The notes beneath the pieces were generated by a model. The model was not told the DNA's origin. It ran no database searches and worked only from the letters and a program-made list of their open reading frames with translations. This document shows positions 26,262 to 34,514 of a stretch of 64,000 nucleotides of DNA, piece after piece (positions within the stretch are counted from its first letter, which is position 1; the number at the start of each line of letters is the position of its first letter). The stretch spans positions 153,466-217,465 of the forward strand of contig SPQJ01000002.1 of the NCBI GenBank assembly GCA_004570425.1, in the 5' to 3' direction. The translations under genes and the position numbers were made by a program. The DNA comes from Bacillus sp. AZ43. Lineage in GTDB: Bacteria > Actinomycetota > Actinomycetes > Mycobacteriales > Geodermatophilaceae.

Positions 26262-26516
26262 TCAGGCGCCGGGCGTGGCCTGCAGGTCGTCGCGCCGCAT
26301 CACGCGGTCGGCGCGCAGGGGATGGTCGCCGTCCGGCGTCTCCGTCCAGTTCACCTCCACGATCTGCCCGGCGCGCAGCCCGCCGTGCAGTCGCGGATCG
26401 AGCGCGGCCGCGTCCATCCAGCAGTCGCCCGGGACGTCCGGGAGGTCGACCAGGCCGACGCCCCGGTCCTCGTCCCACCGGACGACCGTGCCCACGCTCG
26501 TCCCCCTGCGCGCCAT
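26262..26516 (-). CDS. Small cold-shock-domain-like protein
   Basis: An 84-residue protein whose N-terminal half, SVGTVVRWDEDRGVGLVDL, follows the strand pattern of a cold-shock domain (GTVKWF...GFGFI). The nucleic-acid-binding aromatics are mostly replaced and RNP1 is degenerate (GVGLVDL). The C-terminal half carries a typical VEVNWTETPDG strand. It may bind RNA or DNA weakly, or have lost binding. No ribosome site is evident before the ATG at 26516. It lies between the helicase-MmcQ pair (convergent) and a DinB-fold gene (same strand, upstream). Confidence 0.7.
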   Translation of the reverse strand: MARRGTSVGTVVRWDEDRGVGLVDLPDVPGDCWMDAAALDPRLHGGLRAGQIVEVNWTETPDGDHPLRADRVMRRDDLQATPGA

Positions 26517-26563
26517 CCGCCCAGGGTGCGCGGAACGCCGGGCGGCGGCAAGGGCAACGGGGA

Positions 26564-27181
26564 TCAGCCCAGCCGCTGCACCAGGCGCCCCCGGCCGGGC
26601 CCGGTGAGCTCGTCGGCCACCGCCTTCCGCCCGGCGACCGCCATCAGGAGCGCCTCACCGGTGCCGTGGACCTCGGGCCCGCGGCCGAACGCCCAGTCGA
26701 CGTCGGTCGCGACCAGCCGGACGTCGCGCACCCGCACGACCCCGCGCAGCACGCCGAACAGCGCGGTGCGCAGGGCCGGCCGCAGTCGGTCCTCCGGGAT
26801 GGCCCGCGGCTCGCCGAGCGGTCGCCGGATGTCCTGCTGGTGGATCAGGCCGTCGGTGAGGGCGATGGCCCCGCCCAGGCCCGCGGTCAGCCCGGTCGGC
26901 GTCAGGTGCGACCTCAGCAGTTCCACCAGCTCCGCCGGGGGGCGTCCGGCGTACTCGCGCAGGCCGACGGCGTTGGTGCGGTCGATGAGGAAGAACCCGC
27001 GGGCGAAGCGGGCCGCCAGCTCCCGTGGGCCGAGCTCGTCGTAGCTCACCACGTGCGCGACGACGTCGTGCACCGTCCAGCCCTCGCACAGCGAGGGGGT
27101 GCGCCACTGCTCGGGGGAGAGCCGTTCGAGCAGCTCGAGCAGGTCCTCGCGCTCGGCCCGCGCCTGCGCCATGACGCTCAT
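26564..27181 (-). CDS. Maleylpyruvate isomerase/mycothiol-dependent enzyme family (TIGR03083) protein
   Basis: A 205-residue DinB-fold protein. It has LSPEQWRTPSLCEGWTVHDVVAHVV near 20-47, the N-terminal signature of the mycothiol-dependent maleylpyruvate isomerase N-domain, and a later LTDGLIHQQDIRRPLG segment that supplies the metal-binding His set with His43. It probably catalyses a mycothiol-dependent transfer or isomerisation on an unknown substrate. Two near ATGs (27181 and 27172) are possible starts. The family is confined largely to mycothiol-making actinobacteria, which supports the organism call. A second DinB-fold gene lies just upstream on the same strand. Confidence 0.87.
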   Translation of the reverse strand: MSVMAQARAEREDLLELLERLSPEQWRTPSLCEGWTVHDVVAHVVSYDELGPRELAARFARGFFLIDRTNAVGLREYAGRPPAELVELLRSHLTPTGLTAGLGGAIALTDGLIHQQDIRRPLGEPRAIPEDRLRPALRTALFGVLRGVVRVRDVRLVATDVDWAFGRGPEVHGTGEALLMAVAGRKAVADELTGPGRGRLVQRLG

Positions 27182-27217
27182 GCCCCTGCACCGTAGGCCC
27201 GGCCGGGGGTGCTGTCG

Positions 27218-27754
27218 CTACTCCCCGGTCTGCCCGTCGATCTGCTCGCGGATCAGGTCGGCGTGACCGTTGTGCCGCGCGTACTCCTCGATCATGTGGA
27301 CGAGGATCCAGCGCAGGCTCGGCGTCCGACCGTCCGGCCAGGGCACCGCCGCCAGGCGGTCCAGGCCGCCGTCGGCCAGGGCCTCCGCGACCAGGTCGCG
27401 CGACCGGGCCACCGCCTCGGTCCACTGCTCGCGCAGCTGCTCCGGGGACTCCTCCGCAGCGGCGTTCCACTCCCAGTCGGGATCGGCATCGAAGGGTCCG
27501 CCCCGCCGCGGGTGCTCGCCGCGGCCGTGCAGCCGGTGGGCGAACCAGGACTGCTCGACCAGCGCCAGGTGCTTGAGCATCCCGCCGAGGGTCATCGACG
27601 AGGCCCCGACGGAGACGCGCAGGGCGTCGCCGTCCAGCCCGCCGGTCTTCCAGGCGAAGGTCGCGCGGTGGAAGTCGAGGAAGCCCAGGAGGGTGGCCAC
27701 CTCGTCCCCGGCGACCGGCGGTTCCGGACGGCCCTGCTCGTCGATGTCGGCCAC
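27218..27754 (-). CDS. DinB family protein (DUF664)
   Basis: A 178-residue four-helix-bundle protein with a GTG start. The metal-site motif LGGMLKHLALVEQSWF (about 56-71) and the late WILVHMIEEYARHNGHADLIRE (about 147-168) give the three-His pattern of the DUF664/DinB superfamily. These are thought to be thiol-dependent S-transferases, probably with mycothiol. No substrate is indicated. It is divergent from the TPP riboswitch and thiamine operon, whose control region begins about 70 bases away. Confidence 0.87.
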   Translation of the reverse strand: MADIDEQGRPEPPVAGDEVATLLGFLDFHRATFAWKTGGLDGDALRVSVGASSMTLGGMLKHLALVEQSWFAHRLHGRGEHPRRGGPFDADPDWEWNAAAEESPEQLREQWTEAVARSRDLVAEALADGGLDRLAAVPWPDGRTPSLRWILVHMIEEYARHNGHADLIREQIDGQTGE

Positions 27755-27824
27755 GACGGCAACCTAGCGGTGCACATCCCCGGAGGACGCGCCGCGGCGC
27801 GGCGGGTTAGGTTCGTGGCGTACG

Positions 27825-27900
27825 TGGCACGGGGTGTCCCGCCCGGGACTGAGATCACACCCGTCGAACCTGCTCCAGTTCGCACTGGCGAAGGGATGTC
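27825..27900 (+). promoter_or_regulatory. TPP riboswitch (THI element)
   Basis: The stretch has the conserved order: GGGGTG stem strand, CTGAGA at 27849-27854, ACCC closing strand, GAACCTG, and the GGCGAAGGGA end. This is the thiamine pyrophosphate aptamer. It ends about seven bases before the thiM ATG, and its AAGGGA end could double as the ribosome site. Repression by translation block when TPP is plentiful is therefore likely. Confidence 0.93.
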
Positions 27901-27906
27901 ACCGGC

Positions 27907-28698
27907 ATGGCTGCCGTCGACCTGACCGGGGCCCGCGAGGCCCTCCGCACGCAGGCGCCCCTGGTGCACTGCCTCACCAACACCGTCGTCCAGACGATCA
28001 CCGCCAACGCGCTCCTGGCCGCCGGTGCCGCCCCGGCCATGGTCGACGCCCCCGAGGAGGCGGGCGACTTCGCGGCCGTGGCCTCCGCCGTGCTCGTCAA
28101 CGTGGGCACGGTCCACCGGCGCACCGCCGAGGCGATGCGGCTGGCCGCCCGGTCCGCCGGGGCGACGGGGACGCCGTGGGTCCTCGACCCGGTCGCCGTC
28201 GGCGGGCTGGCGTTCCGCACGGAGCTCGCCGCCGAGCTCGTCGACCTGCGCCCCGCCGTCGTCCGGGGCAACGCCTCGGAGGTCATGGCCCTCGCCGGTA
28301 CCGGCAGCGGCGGCCGCGGGGTCGACAGCACGGCGGGCGCCGACGACGCCGCCGTTGCGGCCGCCGAGCTGGCCGGGCGGACCGGCGGGGTGGTGGCCGT
28401 GAGCGGCGCCGTCGACCTGCTCACCGACGGGCGGCGCACCGTGCGCGTGGGTGGCGGGTCGGCGCTCCTCACCCGCACCACGGGCGCCGGCTGTGCCCTG
28501 GGTGCGCTCGTCGCCGCATACCTCGCCGTCGTCGACGACCCGCTGACCGCCGCCGTCGCCGCGCACGCCCACGTCGCGCTGGCCGCGGAGATCGCCGCGG
28601 ACGTCGCCGACGGCCCGGGCACGTTCGCGCCGGCCTGGCTCGACGCCCTGGACGCCGTCGACGGCGACTCGCTGGCCCGGGCCGACGTCCGGGAGTGA
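27907..28698 (+). CDS. thiM: Hydroxyethylthiazole kinase
   Basis: A 263-residue kinase that phosphorylates 4-methyl-5-(2-hydroxyethyl)thiazole, for salvage of the thiazole half of thiamine. Features are HCLTNTVVQTITANALLAAG (about 19-38), the PAMVDAPEE loop, VLDPVA, RGNASEV, and the ribokinase-like anion hole TTGAGCALGA near 190-200. It is the first gene behind the TPP riboswitch and is followed after four bases by thiE. The operon is thus mainly a salvage and assembly unit. De novo thiazole or pyrimidine genes (thiC, thiG) are not in this window. Confidence 0.96.
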   Translation: MAAVDLTGAREALRTQAPLVHCLTNTVVQTITANALLAAGAAPAMVDAPEEAGDFAAVASAVLVNVGTVHRRTAEAMRLAARSAGATGTPWVLDPVAVGGLAFRTELAAELVDLRPAVVRGNASEVMALAGTGSGGRGVDSTAGADDAAVAAAELAGRTGGVVAVSGAVDLLTDGRRTVRVGGGSALLTRTTGAGCALGALVAAYLAVVDDPLTAAVAAHAHVALAAEIAADVADGPGTFAPAWLDALDAVDGDSLARADVRE

Positions 28699-28702
28699 AC
28701 GG

Positions 28703-29365
28703 GTGAACGGGCCGCCCGACCTCCGCCTGTACCTGGTCACCGACACCGCCCTGTGCCGGCCACGCCCGGTGGCCGACGTGGTGCGCGCTGCGGTGGCCGG
28801 TGGGGTGACCGCCGTGCAGGTGCGCGACAAGACCGCCTCCCGGCGCGAGCTGCTCGCGCTGACCCGCGGGGTGCAGGCGGCGCTCGCCGGCCGGCCGGAC
28901 GTCCCGGTCGTGGTCAACGACGCCGTCGACGTCGCCCTCCTCGCCGAGGCCGACGGCGTGCACGTCGGCCAGGACGACCTGCCCGCCGCCGAGGTGCGGG
29001 CGCTGCTCGGGCCCGGCCGGCTGCTCGGCCTGTCGGTCGAGAGCGCCGCCGACCTCGACGCCGCGCTCGCCCTGCCGGCCGGCACGGTCGACCTCGTCGG
29101 GCTGAGCCCGGTGTGGGCGACCCCCACCAAGCCCGAGGCAGGTGCCGGCCTGGGGCTGGCGGCGGTCCGGTCGCTGGCGGCGGCCGCCCACGCCGGCGGG
29201 TTGCGCGCCGTCGCCATCGGGGGCATCGACGCCACGCGCGCCGCCGCGGTGGCGGCCACCGGTGTCGACGGGATCTGCGTGGTCTCCGACATCTGCACGG
29301 CCGCGGACCCGGAGACGTCGGCCCGGTTGCTGCGGGAGGCGCTCGCTGCCGGGGGTGGACGGTGA
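28703..29365 (+). CDS. thiE: Thiamine-phosphate synthase
   Basis: A 220-residue TIM-barrel enzyme that joins HMP-PP and thiazole phosphate to thiamine phosphate. Motifs are LYLVTD, VQVRDKTASRREL (pyrophosphate and pyrimidine binding), VVNDAVDVALLAEADGVHVG with GQDDLP, GLSPVWATPTK, and AIGGI near 172. The GTG start lies four bases after the thiM stop, and the stop overlaps thiD as GTGA. All residues needed for catalysis seem present and the length matches the family. Confidence 0.96.
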   Translation: MNGPPDLRLYLVTDTALCRPRPVADVVRAAVAGGVTAVQVRDKTASRRELLALTRGVQAALAGRPDVPVVVNDAVDVALLAEADGVHVGQDDLPAAEVRALLGPGRLLGLSVESAADLDAALALPAGTVDLVGLSPVWATPTKPEAGAGLGLAAVRSLAAAAHAGGLRAVAIGGIDATRAAAVAATGVDGICVVSDICTAADPETSARLLREALAAGGGR

Positions 29366-30171
29366 CCGCCACGGCGCTGACCGTCGCCGGCAGCGACCCG
29401 AGCGGTGGTGCGGGGATCCAGGCCGACCTGAAGACGTTCGGTGCGCTGGGCGTCTACGGCACCGCCGTGCTCACCGCGCTGACCGCGCAGAGCACCCGGG
29501 GCGTCACCGGTATCCACCCCGTCCCGGCCGCCTTCGTCGGCGAGCAGCTGCGCACCCTGCTCGACGACGTGGAGGTCCACGCGACCAAGACCGGCATGCT
29601 GGGCACCGCCGACGTGGTCCGCGAGGTGGCGGGCGTGCTCGCCGGGCGGCGGGCCGGGCCGGTCGTCTGCGATCCGGTCATGGTCGCCACCAGCGGGGAC
29701 CGGCTGATCGACGACGCGGCGGTCGAGGCCGTGCGCGACGAGCTGCTCCCGGTGAGCGACCTGATCACCCCGAACGTCCCCGAGGCGGCGGTGCTGCTGG
29801 GCACGGCACCGGCCACGGACGCCGACGACCTGCCGGACCAGGCCCGTGCCCTGCTCGACCTGGGCCCGCGTGCCGTGCTGCTCAAGGGCGGTCACCTGGG
29901 TGGGGCGGAGAGCATCGACGTGCTCGCCACCCGCGACGGCGTCACCGTCACCCGCCGCCCCCGCGTGCAGACCACCGCGACCCACGGCACCGGCTGCACC
30001 CTGTCCTCGGCCCTGGCCGCGCTCGCCGCCCGGGGCGGGGGGTCCGACTGGCCCGCCGTCCTCGAGCGGGCCCGCGACTACCTGCAGGCCACGCTCCTGG
30101 GCGGGCGGGCGCTGCGCATCGGCCACGGGGCCGGGCCGGTGCACCACTTCGCGGAGGTGTGGCCGGCATGA
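29362..30171 (+). CDS. thiD: Hydroxymethylpyrimidine/phosphomethylpyrimidine kinase
   Basis: A 269-residue ribokinase-fold enzyme making HMP-P and HMP-PP. The start is the GTG at 29362 inside the thiE stop. TVAGSDPSGGAGIQADLKTF begins the HMP-binding region. Later come TALTAQ, ATKTGMLG, VCDPVMVATSGD, LITPNVPEA, LLKGGH and the catalytic anion-hole segment THGTGCTLSSA. The C-terminus overlaps tenA as ATGA. Unlike some actinobacteria, thiD and thiE are separate genes here, not fused. Confidence 0.96.
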   Translation: MTATALTVAGSDPSGGAGIQADLKTFGALGVYGTAVLTALTAQSTRGVTGIHPVPAAFVGEQLRTLLDDVEVHATKTGMLGTADVVREVAGVLAGRRAGPVVCDPVMVATSGDRLIDDAAVEAVRDELLPVSDLITPNVPEAAVLLGTAPATDADDLPDQARALLDLGPRAVLLKGGHLGGAESIDVLATRDGVTVTRRPRVQTTATHGTGCTLSSALAALAARGGGSDWPAVLERARDYLQATLLGGRALRIGHGAGPVHHFAEVWPA

Positions 30172-30836
30172 CCTTCAGCGAGGACGCGTGGGAGGCCACC
30201 GCCGGGGTGCGCGCGGCGATCGACGCCCTGCCGTTCCTGGCCGAGCTGGGCGAGGGCACGCTCGATCCCGCGTGCTTCCGGCACTACCTGGAGCAGGACG
30301 CGCTCTACCTGGCCGGGTACGCCCGGGCACTCGCGCTGCTCGCGGCGCGAGCGCCCGACAGCGGTGCGGCGTCGTTCTGGGCGACGTCGGCCCACGGCTG
30401 CGGCGTCGTCGAGGCGCAGCTGCACGCCGACCTCCTCGAGAGCGAGCTCCTGGGCGCCGCGCCCGCGGCCGCGCAGCCCTCCCCGACCTGCCTCGGCTAC
30501 GTCTCCTACCTGGTGGCGACCGCCGCCACCGCCCCCTACGCCGTCGCCGCCGCGGCCGTGCTCCCCTGCTACTGGGTGTACGCCGAAGTCGGCCGGCGGC
30601 TGGCCCGGACCGCGCGCGCCGCCGGCGGGCACCCGTACCGGCGCTGGGTCGAGGCCTACGAGGCCGAGGGCTTCCAGGAGGCGACGCGCCGGGCGCGGGA
30701 GATCGTCGACGCCGCCGCCGAGGCCGCCCCGGGCGACCGCCCGGCGATGCTGCAGGCCTTCGGCACCGCGACGCGCTACGAGCTGGCCTTCTGGGAGGCC
30801 GCGCACCGCCGGGAGCGGTGGCCGCTCCCGCTCTGA
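30168..30836 (+). CDS. tenA: TenA family thiaminase II/aminopyrimidine aminohydrolase
   Basis: A 222-residue all-helical protein overlapping thiD by four bases. FRHYLEQDALYLAGYARAL (about 35-53), TCLGYVSYLVATA, and LPCYWVYAEVG with the catalytic Cys near 135 are typical of TenA. The C-terminal FWEAAHRRE segment supplies the conserved Glu region. It hydrolyses aminopyrimidine breakdown products of thiamine so the pyrimidine can be reused by ThiD, which fits a salvage operon under TPP control. A TenA without the Cys would be the TenA_E type; the Cys is present here. Confidence 0.92.
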   Translation: MTFSEDAWEATAGVRAAIDALPFLAELGEGTLDPACFRHYLEQDALYLAGYARALALLAARAPDSGAASFWATSAHGCGVVEAQLHADLLESELLGAAPAAAQPSPTCLGYVSYLVATAATAPYAVAAAAVLPCYWVYAEVGRRLARTARAAGGHPYRRWVEAYEAEGFQEATRRAREIVDAAAEAAPGDRPAMLQAFGTATRYELAFWEAAHRRERWPLPL

Positions 30837-30894
30837 CGGCGCCGACAATGGGCACCGGCCGGCCGATCGCCGGCGGGGCGGAGGAGGTGCGGGC

Positions 30895-32253
30895 GTGCGG
30901 CGGGAGGCGAGTGTCCTGCACCTCGACCTCGACGCCTTCTTCGCCGCGGTCGAGCAGCGGGACAAGCCGTCGCTGCGCGGGCGGCCGGTCGTCGTCGGCG
31001 GCGTGGGCGGTCGCGGCGTCGTCGCCACGGCGTCCTACGAGGCCCGCGCCTACGGGGCCCGCTCGGCCATGTCGACGGCGGAGGCCCGGCGGCGCTGCCC
31101 GCCGGGGACGGCGTTCCTCGGCGGCCGCTTCGCGGCGTACCGACGCACGTCCGACGTCGTCATGGGCCTGCTGCGGGAGCTGTCACCGCTGGTCGAGCCG
31201 GTCTCGATCGACGAGGCGTACGTGGACCTGGCGGCCGGCGAGGGCATCGACCTGTCGGTGGACGGCGTGACCGCGCTCGCGGCGGAGCTGAAGGCGCGCA
31301 TCGCCGCGGCCACCGGGGGAGTGACCGGCTCGGTCGGCATCGGGTCGTCGAAGCTCATGGCCAAGATCGGCTCGGACCTGCAGAAGCCCGACGGGTTGGT
31401 CGTCGTGCCCCCGGGCGCGGAGCTCGACTTCCTGCACCCGCTGCCGGTCACCCGGCTCGGGGGCGTCGGCCCGGCGACCGCCGAGCGGCTGCGCCAGATC
31501 GGGGTGAAGACCGTCGGCGACCTGGCCGCCAAGTCGCTCACCGACCTCGTGGCGCTCGCCGGGAAGGCGCACGGGGCCGGGCTGCACGCCCTCGCCCGGG
31601 CCGAGGACGACCGGGCGGTCGTCCCGGACCGCGAGGTGAAGTCGGTGTCGCACGAGGAGACCTTCGAGCGCGACCTCACCGACCTCGCCGTCCTCAACCG
31701 CGAGATCGACTCCATGGCAGCGCGCGTGGCGGAGCGGCTGCGGAAGTCCTCGTTCTCCGGGCGGACGGTGACCGTGAAGCTGCGCCGGTACGACTTCACC
31801 ACGCTGACCCGCTCGCAGACGCTGCCGCAGCCGACCGACGACGCGCGGCTCATCGCCGGGACCGCCCGCCGGCTGCTCGCCGAGGCCGGGACCCAGGGCG
31901 GGCTGCGGCTGCTCGGCGTCGGCGTCTCGGGACTGTCCGTCTACGCGCAGGGAGACCTGTTCGCCGAGGGCCTGCCCGACCGTGACGCGGACCCGGCCGC
32001 CGACGAGGCGGACGCCGGAGCCGAGGAGCCGGCGGCCGCGGTCGAGGACCTGCCCGCCGAGCGCCGCTGGTGGCCCGGCCAGGACGTCCGCCACGACGAG
32101 CTGGGGCCCGGCTGGGTGTGGGGGCGCGGGCTCGGCCGGGTGACGGTGCGCTTCGAGGGGCCGCTGACGCCGCCCGGGCCGGTGCGCACGCTGGCCGCCG
32201 ACGACCCCGCCCTGCGGCCCGCCGATCCCCCGGACTGGAGGATGCCCGCATGA
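30895..32253 (+). CDS. dinB: DNA polymerase IV (Y-family)
   Basis: A 452-residue translesion polymerase from a GTG behind GGAGGAGG. Motifs: LHLDLDAFFAAVEQRD (metal Asp11), SYEARAYGARSAM, SIDEAYVDL with Asp106-Glu107, and the helix-hairpin-helix LGGVGPATAERLRQIG. The little-finger domain runs about 240-355. The last 90 residues, after an acidic linker, end in WWPGQDVRHDELGPGWVWG-type sequence, an extension seen in many actinobacterial DinB proteins. There is no obvious beta-clamp QL.LF motif in a canonical place, although GDLFAEG near 357 could serve. No SOS box was recognised. Its ATGA overlap couples it with the FAD oxidase gene. Confidence 0.95.
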   Translation: MRREASVLHLDLDAFFAAVEQRDKPSLRGRPVVVGGVGGRGVVATASYEARAYGARSAMSTAEARRRCPPGTAFLGGRFAAYRRTSDVVMGLLRELSPLVEPVSIDEAYVDLAAGEGIDLSVDGVTALAAELKARIAAATGGVTGSVGIGSSKLMAKIGSDLQKPDGLVVVPPGAELDFLHPLPVTRLGGVGPATAERLRQIGVKTVGDLAAKSLTDLVALAGKAHGAGLHALARAEDDRAVVPDREVKSVSHEETFERDLTDLAVLNREIDSMAARVAERLRKSSFSGRTVTVKLRRYDFTTLTRSQTLPQPTDDARLIAGTARRLLAEAGTQGGLRLLGVGVSGLSVYAQGDLFAEGLPDRDADPAADEADAGAEEPAAAVEDLPAERRWWPGQDVRHDELGPGWVWGRGLGRVTVRFEGPLTPPGPVRTLAADDPALRPADPPDWRMPA

Positions 32254-33800
32254 CGCGTTCCTGGTGGGGATGGGGCACCGTCGACCGGGCCTTGCCCGAC
32301 GACGAGTGCGTGGCGCTGGCCGGGCTCGTCCCGGGCCTGCCGGACCGGCCCCGGCCGGTGCCCCGGGCGGCCGACGTCGTCCTGCCGCCGTCCCGGCTCG
32401 CCGCACCGCCGTCCCTGCCCGTGACCACCGACCACGACGTCCGGGTCGCCCATGCGTACGGCAAGGCCTACCGGGACGTCGTCCGGGCGCTGGCGGGGGA
32501 GCTGGACGGCGCGCCCGACGGCGTGGCGTTCCCCGCGGCGGAGCGCGAGGTCGTGGACCTGCTCGACTGGGCGGCGTCGGCCGGTGTCGTCGTGGTGCCG
32601 TTCGGTGGCGGCAGCTCGGTGGTGGGCGGTGTCGAGTACCGCGGCGACCGGCCGTGGCTGTCGCTCGACCTCACCCGTCTCGACCAGGTGCTCGAGATCG
32701 ACCGCGTGAGCCGCGCCGCGCGGATCCAGGCCGGTGCGCTGGGCCCGGTCCTCGAGGAGCAGCTGCGGCCGCACGGGCTGACGCTGCGGCACTTCCCGCA
32801 GAGCTTCGAGTTCTCCACGCTCGGCGGCTGGCTGGCCACCCGCGCGGGCGGGCACTACGCGACGCTGCACACCCACATCGACGACTTCGTCGAGTCGATG
32901 CGGGTGGTGACGCCGGTCGGGGTCAGCGAGTCGTGGCGGTTGCCCGGGTCGGGCGCCGGGCCCTCGCCGGACCGGCTGTTCCTCGGCTCGGAGGGCACGC
33001 TCGGCGTCATCACCGAGGCGTGGATGCGCCTGCAGGACCGGCCGCGGCACACCGCCTCGGCGTCCGTCCGGTTCCCGGACATGACGGCCGCGACGGGCGC
33101 CGTCCGGGTGATCGCGCAGTCGGGGCTGAACCCGGCCAACTGCCGGCTGCTCGACCCCGGGGAGGCGGCGCTGTCGGGAGCGTCGACCGCGGGGGAGTGC
33201 GTGCTCGTGCTCGGCGTCGAGTCGGCCGACCGGCCGGTGGAGGGCCGGCTGGCCGAGCTGGTGGACCTCGCCCGCGACCACGGCGGCGTGCCGGACGTGC
33301 CGCGCGAGGGCGGCGGGGCCGCCGGCGCCTGGCGGTCGGCCTTCCTGCGCATGCCCTACGTGCGCGACGGGCTGGCGCGGATGAGCGCGATCGTCGAGAC
33401 GTTCGAGACCGCCTGCACCTGGGACCGTGCCGACGAGCTCTACGCCATCGTGCAGGCGGAGATCGGTGCCGCCGTCGAGAAGGTCACCGGGGCACCCGGC
33501 CTGGTCAACTGCCGGTTCACCCACGTCTACCCCGACGGCCCGGCGCCGTACTTCACGGTGATCGCCGCCGGGCGGCCGGGCGCCGAGGTCGCCATGTGGG
33601 ACGACGTCAAGGCGGCGGCGATGGAGGTCCTGGGCCGGCTGGGCGCCACGGTCACGCACCACCACGCCGTCGGGCGGGACCACCGCCCCGGCTACGACCG
33701 GCAGCGGCCCGAGCCCTTCGCCCTGGCCCTGCGGGCGGCGAAGGCCGCGCTCGACCCCGCCGGCATCCTCAACCCGGGCGTGCTCGTCGACCCCGTGTAG
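32250..33800 (+). CDS. FAD-binding oxidase, alkyl-DHAP synthase-like
   Basis: A 516-residue flavoprotein of the VAO/PCMH type. The FAD-binding loop VVPFGGGSSVVGGV is near 118-131, with FEFSTLGGWLATRAGGHY near 188-205 and SEGTLGVITEAWMR near 248-262. The C-terminal THHHAVGRDHRPGY resembles the His-rich active site of alkyldihydroxyacetonephosphate synthase. In actinobacteria such proteins may act in ether-lipid or glycerophospholipid chemistry or oxidise alpha-hydroxy acids, so function is only a class assignment. The start overlaps the dinB stop as ATGA. No PTS1 or signal peptide is present, so it should be cytoplasmic or membrane-associated. Confidence 0.88.
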   Translation: MTRSWWGWGTVDRALPDDECVALAGLVPGLPDRPRPVPRAADVVLPPSRLAAPPSLPVTTDHDVRVAHAYGKAYRDVVRALAGELDGAPDGVAFPAAEREVVDLLDWAASAGVVVVPFGGGSSVVGGVEYRGDRPWLSLDLTRLDQVLEIDRVSRAARIQAGALGPVLEEQLRPHGLTLRHFPQSFEFSTLGGWLATRAGGHYATLHTHIDDFVESMRVVTPVGVSESWRLPGSGAGPSPDRLFLGSEGTLGVITEAWMRLQDRPRHTASASVRFPDMTAATGAVRVIAQSGLNPANCRLLDPGEAALSGASTAGECVLVLGVESADRPVEGRLAELVDLARDHGGVPDVPREGGGAAGAWRSAFLRMPYVRDGLARMSAIVETFETACTWDRADELYAIVQAEIGAAVEKVTGAPGLVNCRFTHVYPDGPAPYFTVIAAGRPGAEVAMWDDVKAAAMEVLGRLGATVTHHHAVGRDHRPGYDRQRPEPFALALRAAKAALDPAGILNPGVLVDPV

Positions 33801-33810
33801 AACGGATCGC

Positions 33811-34416
33811 ATGACCGAACCCAGCGCGTGGACCCGGATGACCACCGAGGACCCCGGGCACTCGGCCGCGTACGTGCAGCGGTTCCGGGACCTCGCCGCT
33901 GCCGGCCACGACCTGGTCGGCGAGGCGCGCCTGGTCGACGCCATGCTGCCCCGCGGTTCGCGGGTCCTCGACGCCGGTTCCGGGACCGGGCGGGTCGGCG
34001 GTCACCTCGCCGCCGTCGGCCACGACGTGGTCGGCGTGGACGGCGACCCGGTGCTGGTCGCGGAGGCGCGCACGGAGCACCCCGGTGCCCGCTGGCTGGT
34101 CGGCGACCTGGCCGAGCTCGACCTCCCGGCGGCCGGCATCGCGGAGCCGTTCGACGCCATCGTCTGCGCGGGCAACGTGGTCACCTTCCTCGCCGAGTCC
34201 ACCCGGGTGGAGGTGCTGCGGCGGTTGCGCGCCCACCTCCGGCCCGAGGGGCGGGCGGCGATCGGCTTCGGCGCCGGTCGCGGGTACGCGTTCGACCAGT
34301 TCCTCGCCGACGCCCGCGAGGCCGGCTGGGCCGACGACCTCCTGCTGTCGACGTGGGACCTGCGGCCGTTCACGCCCGACGCCGACTTCCTGGTCGCCCT
34401 GCTGCGCCCCGCCTGA
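33811..34416 (+). CDS. Class I SAM-dependent methyltransferase
   Basis: A 201-residue protein. SAM motif I VLDAGSGTGRVGG at about 51-63, the acidic end of strand 2 in VVGVDGDP, motif II WLVGDLAELDL, and VCAGNVVTFL for motif IV mark the class I Rossmann fold. The substrate is not indicated. It follows the FAD oxidase gene by 10 bases on the same strand and may be the last gene of a dinB-oxidase-methyltransferase unit. The start ATG at 33811 is followed by an N-terminal helix typical of small unassigned methyltransferases. Confidence 0.88.
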   Translation: MTEPSAWTRMTTEDPGHSAAYVQRFRDLAAAGHDLVGEARLVDAMLPRGSRVLDAGSGTGRVGGHLAAVGHDVVGVDGDPVLVAEARTEHPGARWLVGDLAELDLPAAGIAEPFDAIVCAGNVVTFLAESTRVEVLRRLRAHLRPEGRAAIGFGAGRGYAFDQFLADAREAGWADDLLLSTWDLRPFTPDADFLVALLRPA

Positions 34417-34514
34417 TCGCCGGCGCCGGCTCAGGCGGCCGGTTCCTCCCCGTCGGTCGTGCCGCCGTATCGGTGCCGCGCGAGGGCGGGCCGCTGCTGC
34501 GTGGAGTCGTCCAC

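Noticed and set aside
24104..26516. A prophage remnant around the SNF2-like helicase
   Set aside because: No integrase, capsid, portal, tail or attachment repeats are seen within 10 kb on either side.
27592..30147. A long minus-strand frame opposite the thiamine operon
   Set aside because: It is antisense to thiM, thiE and thiD, all of which have clear motifs.
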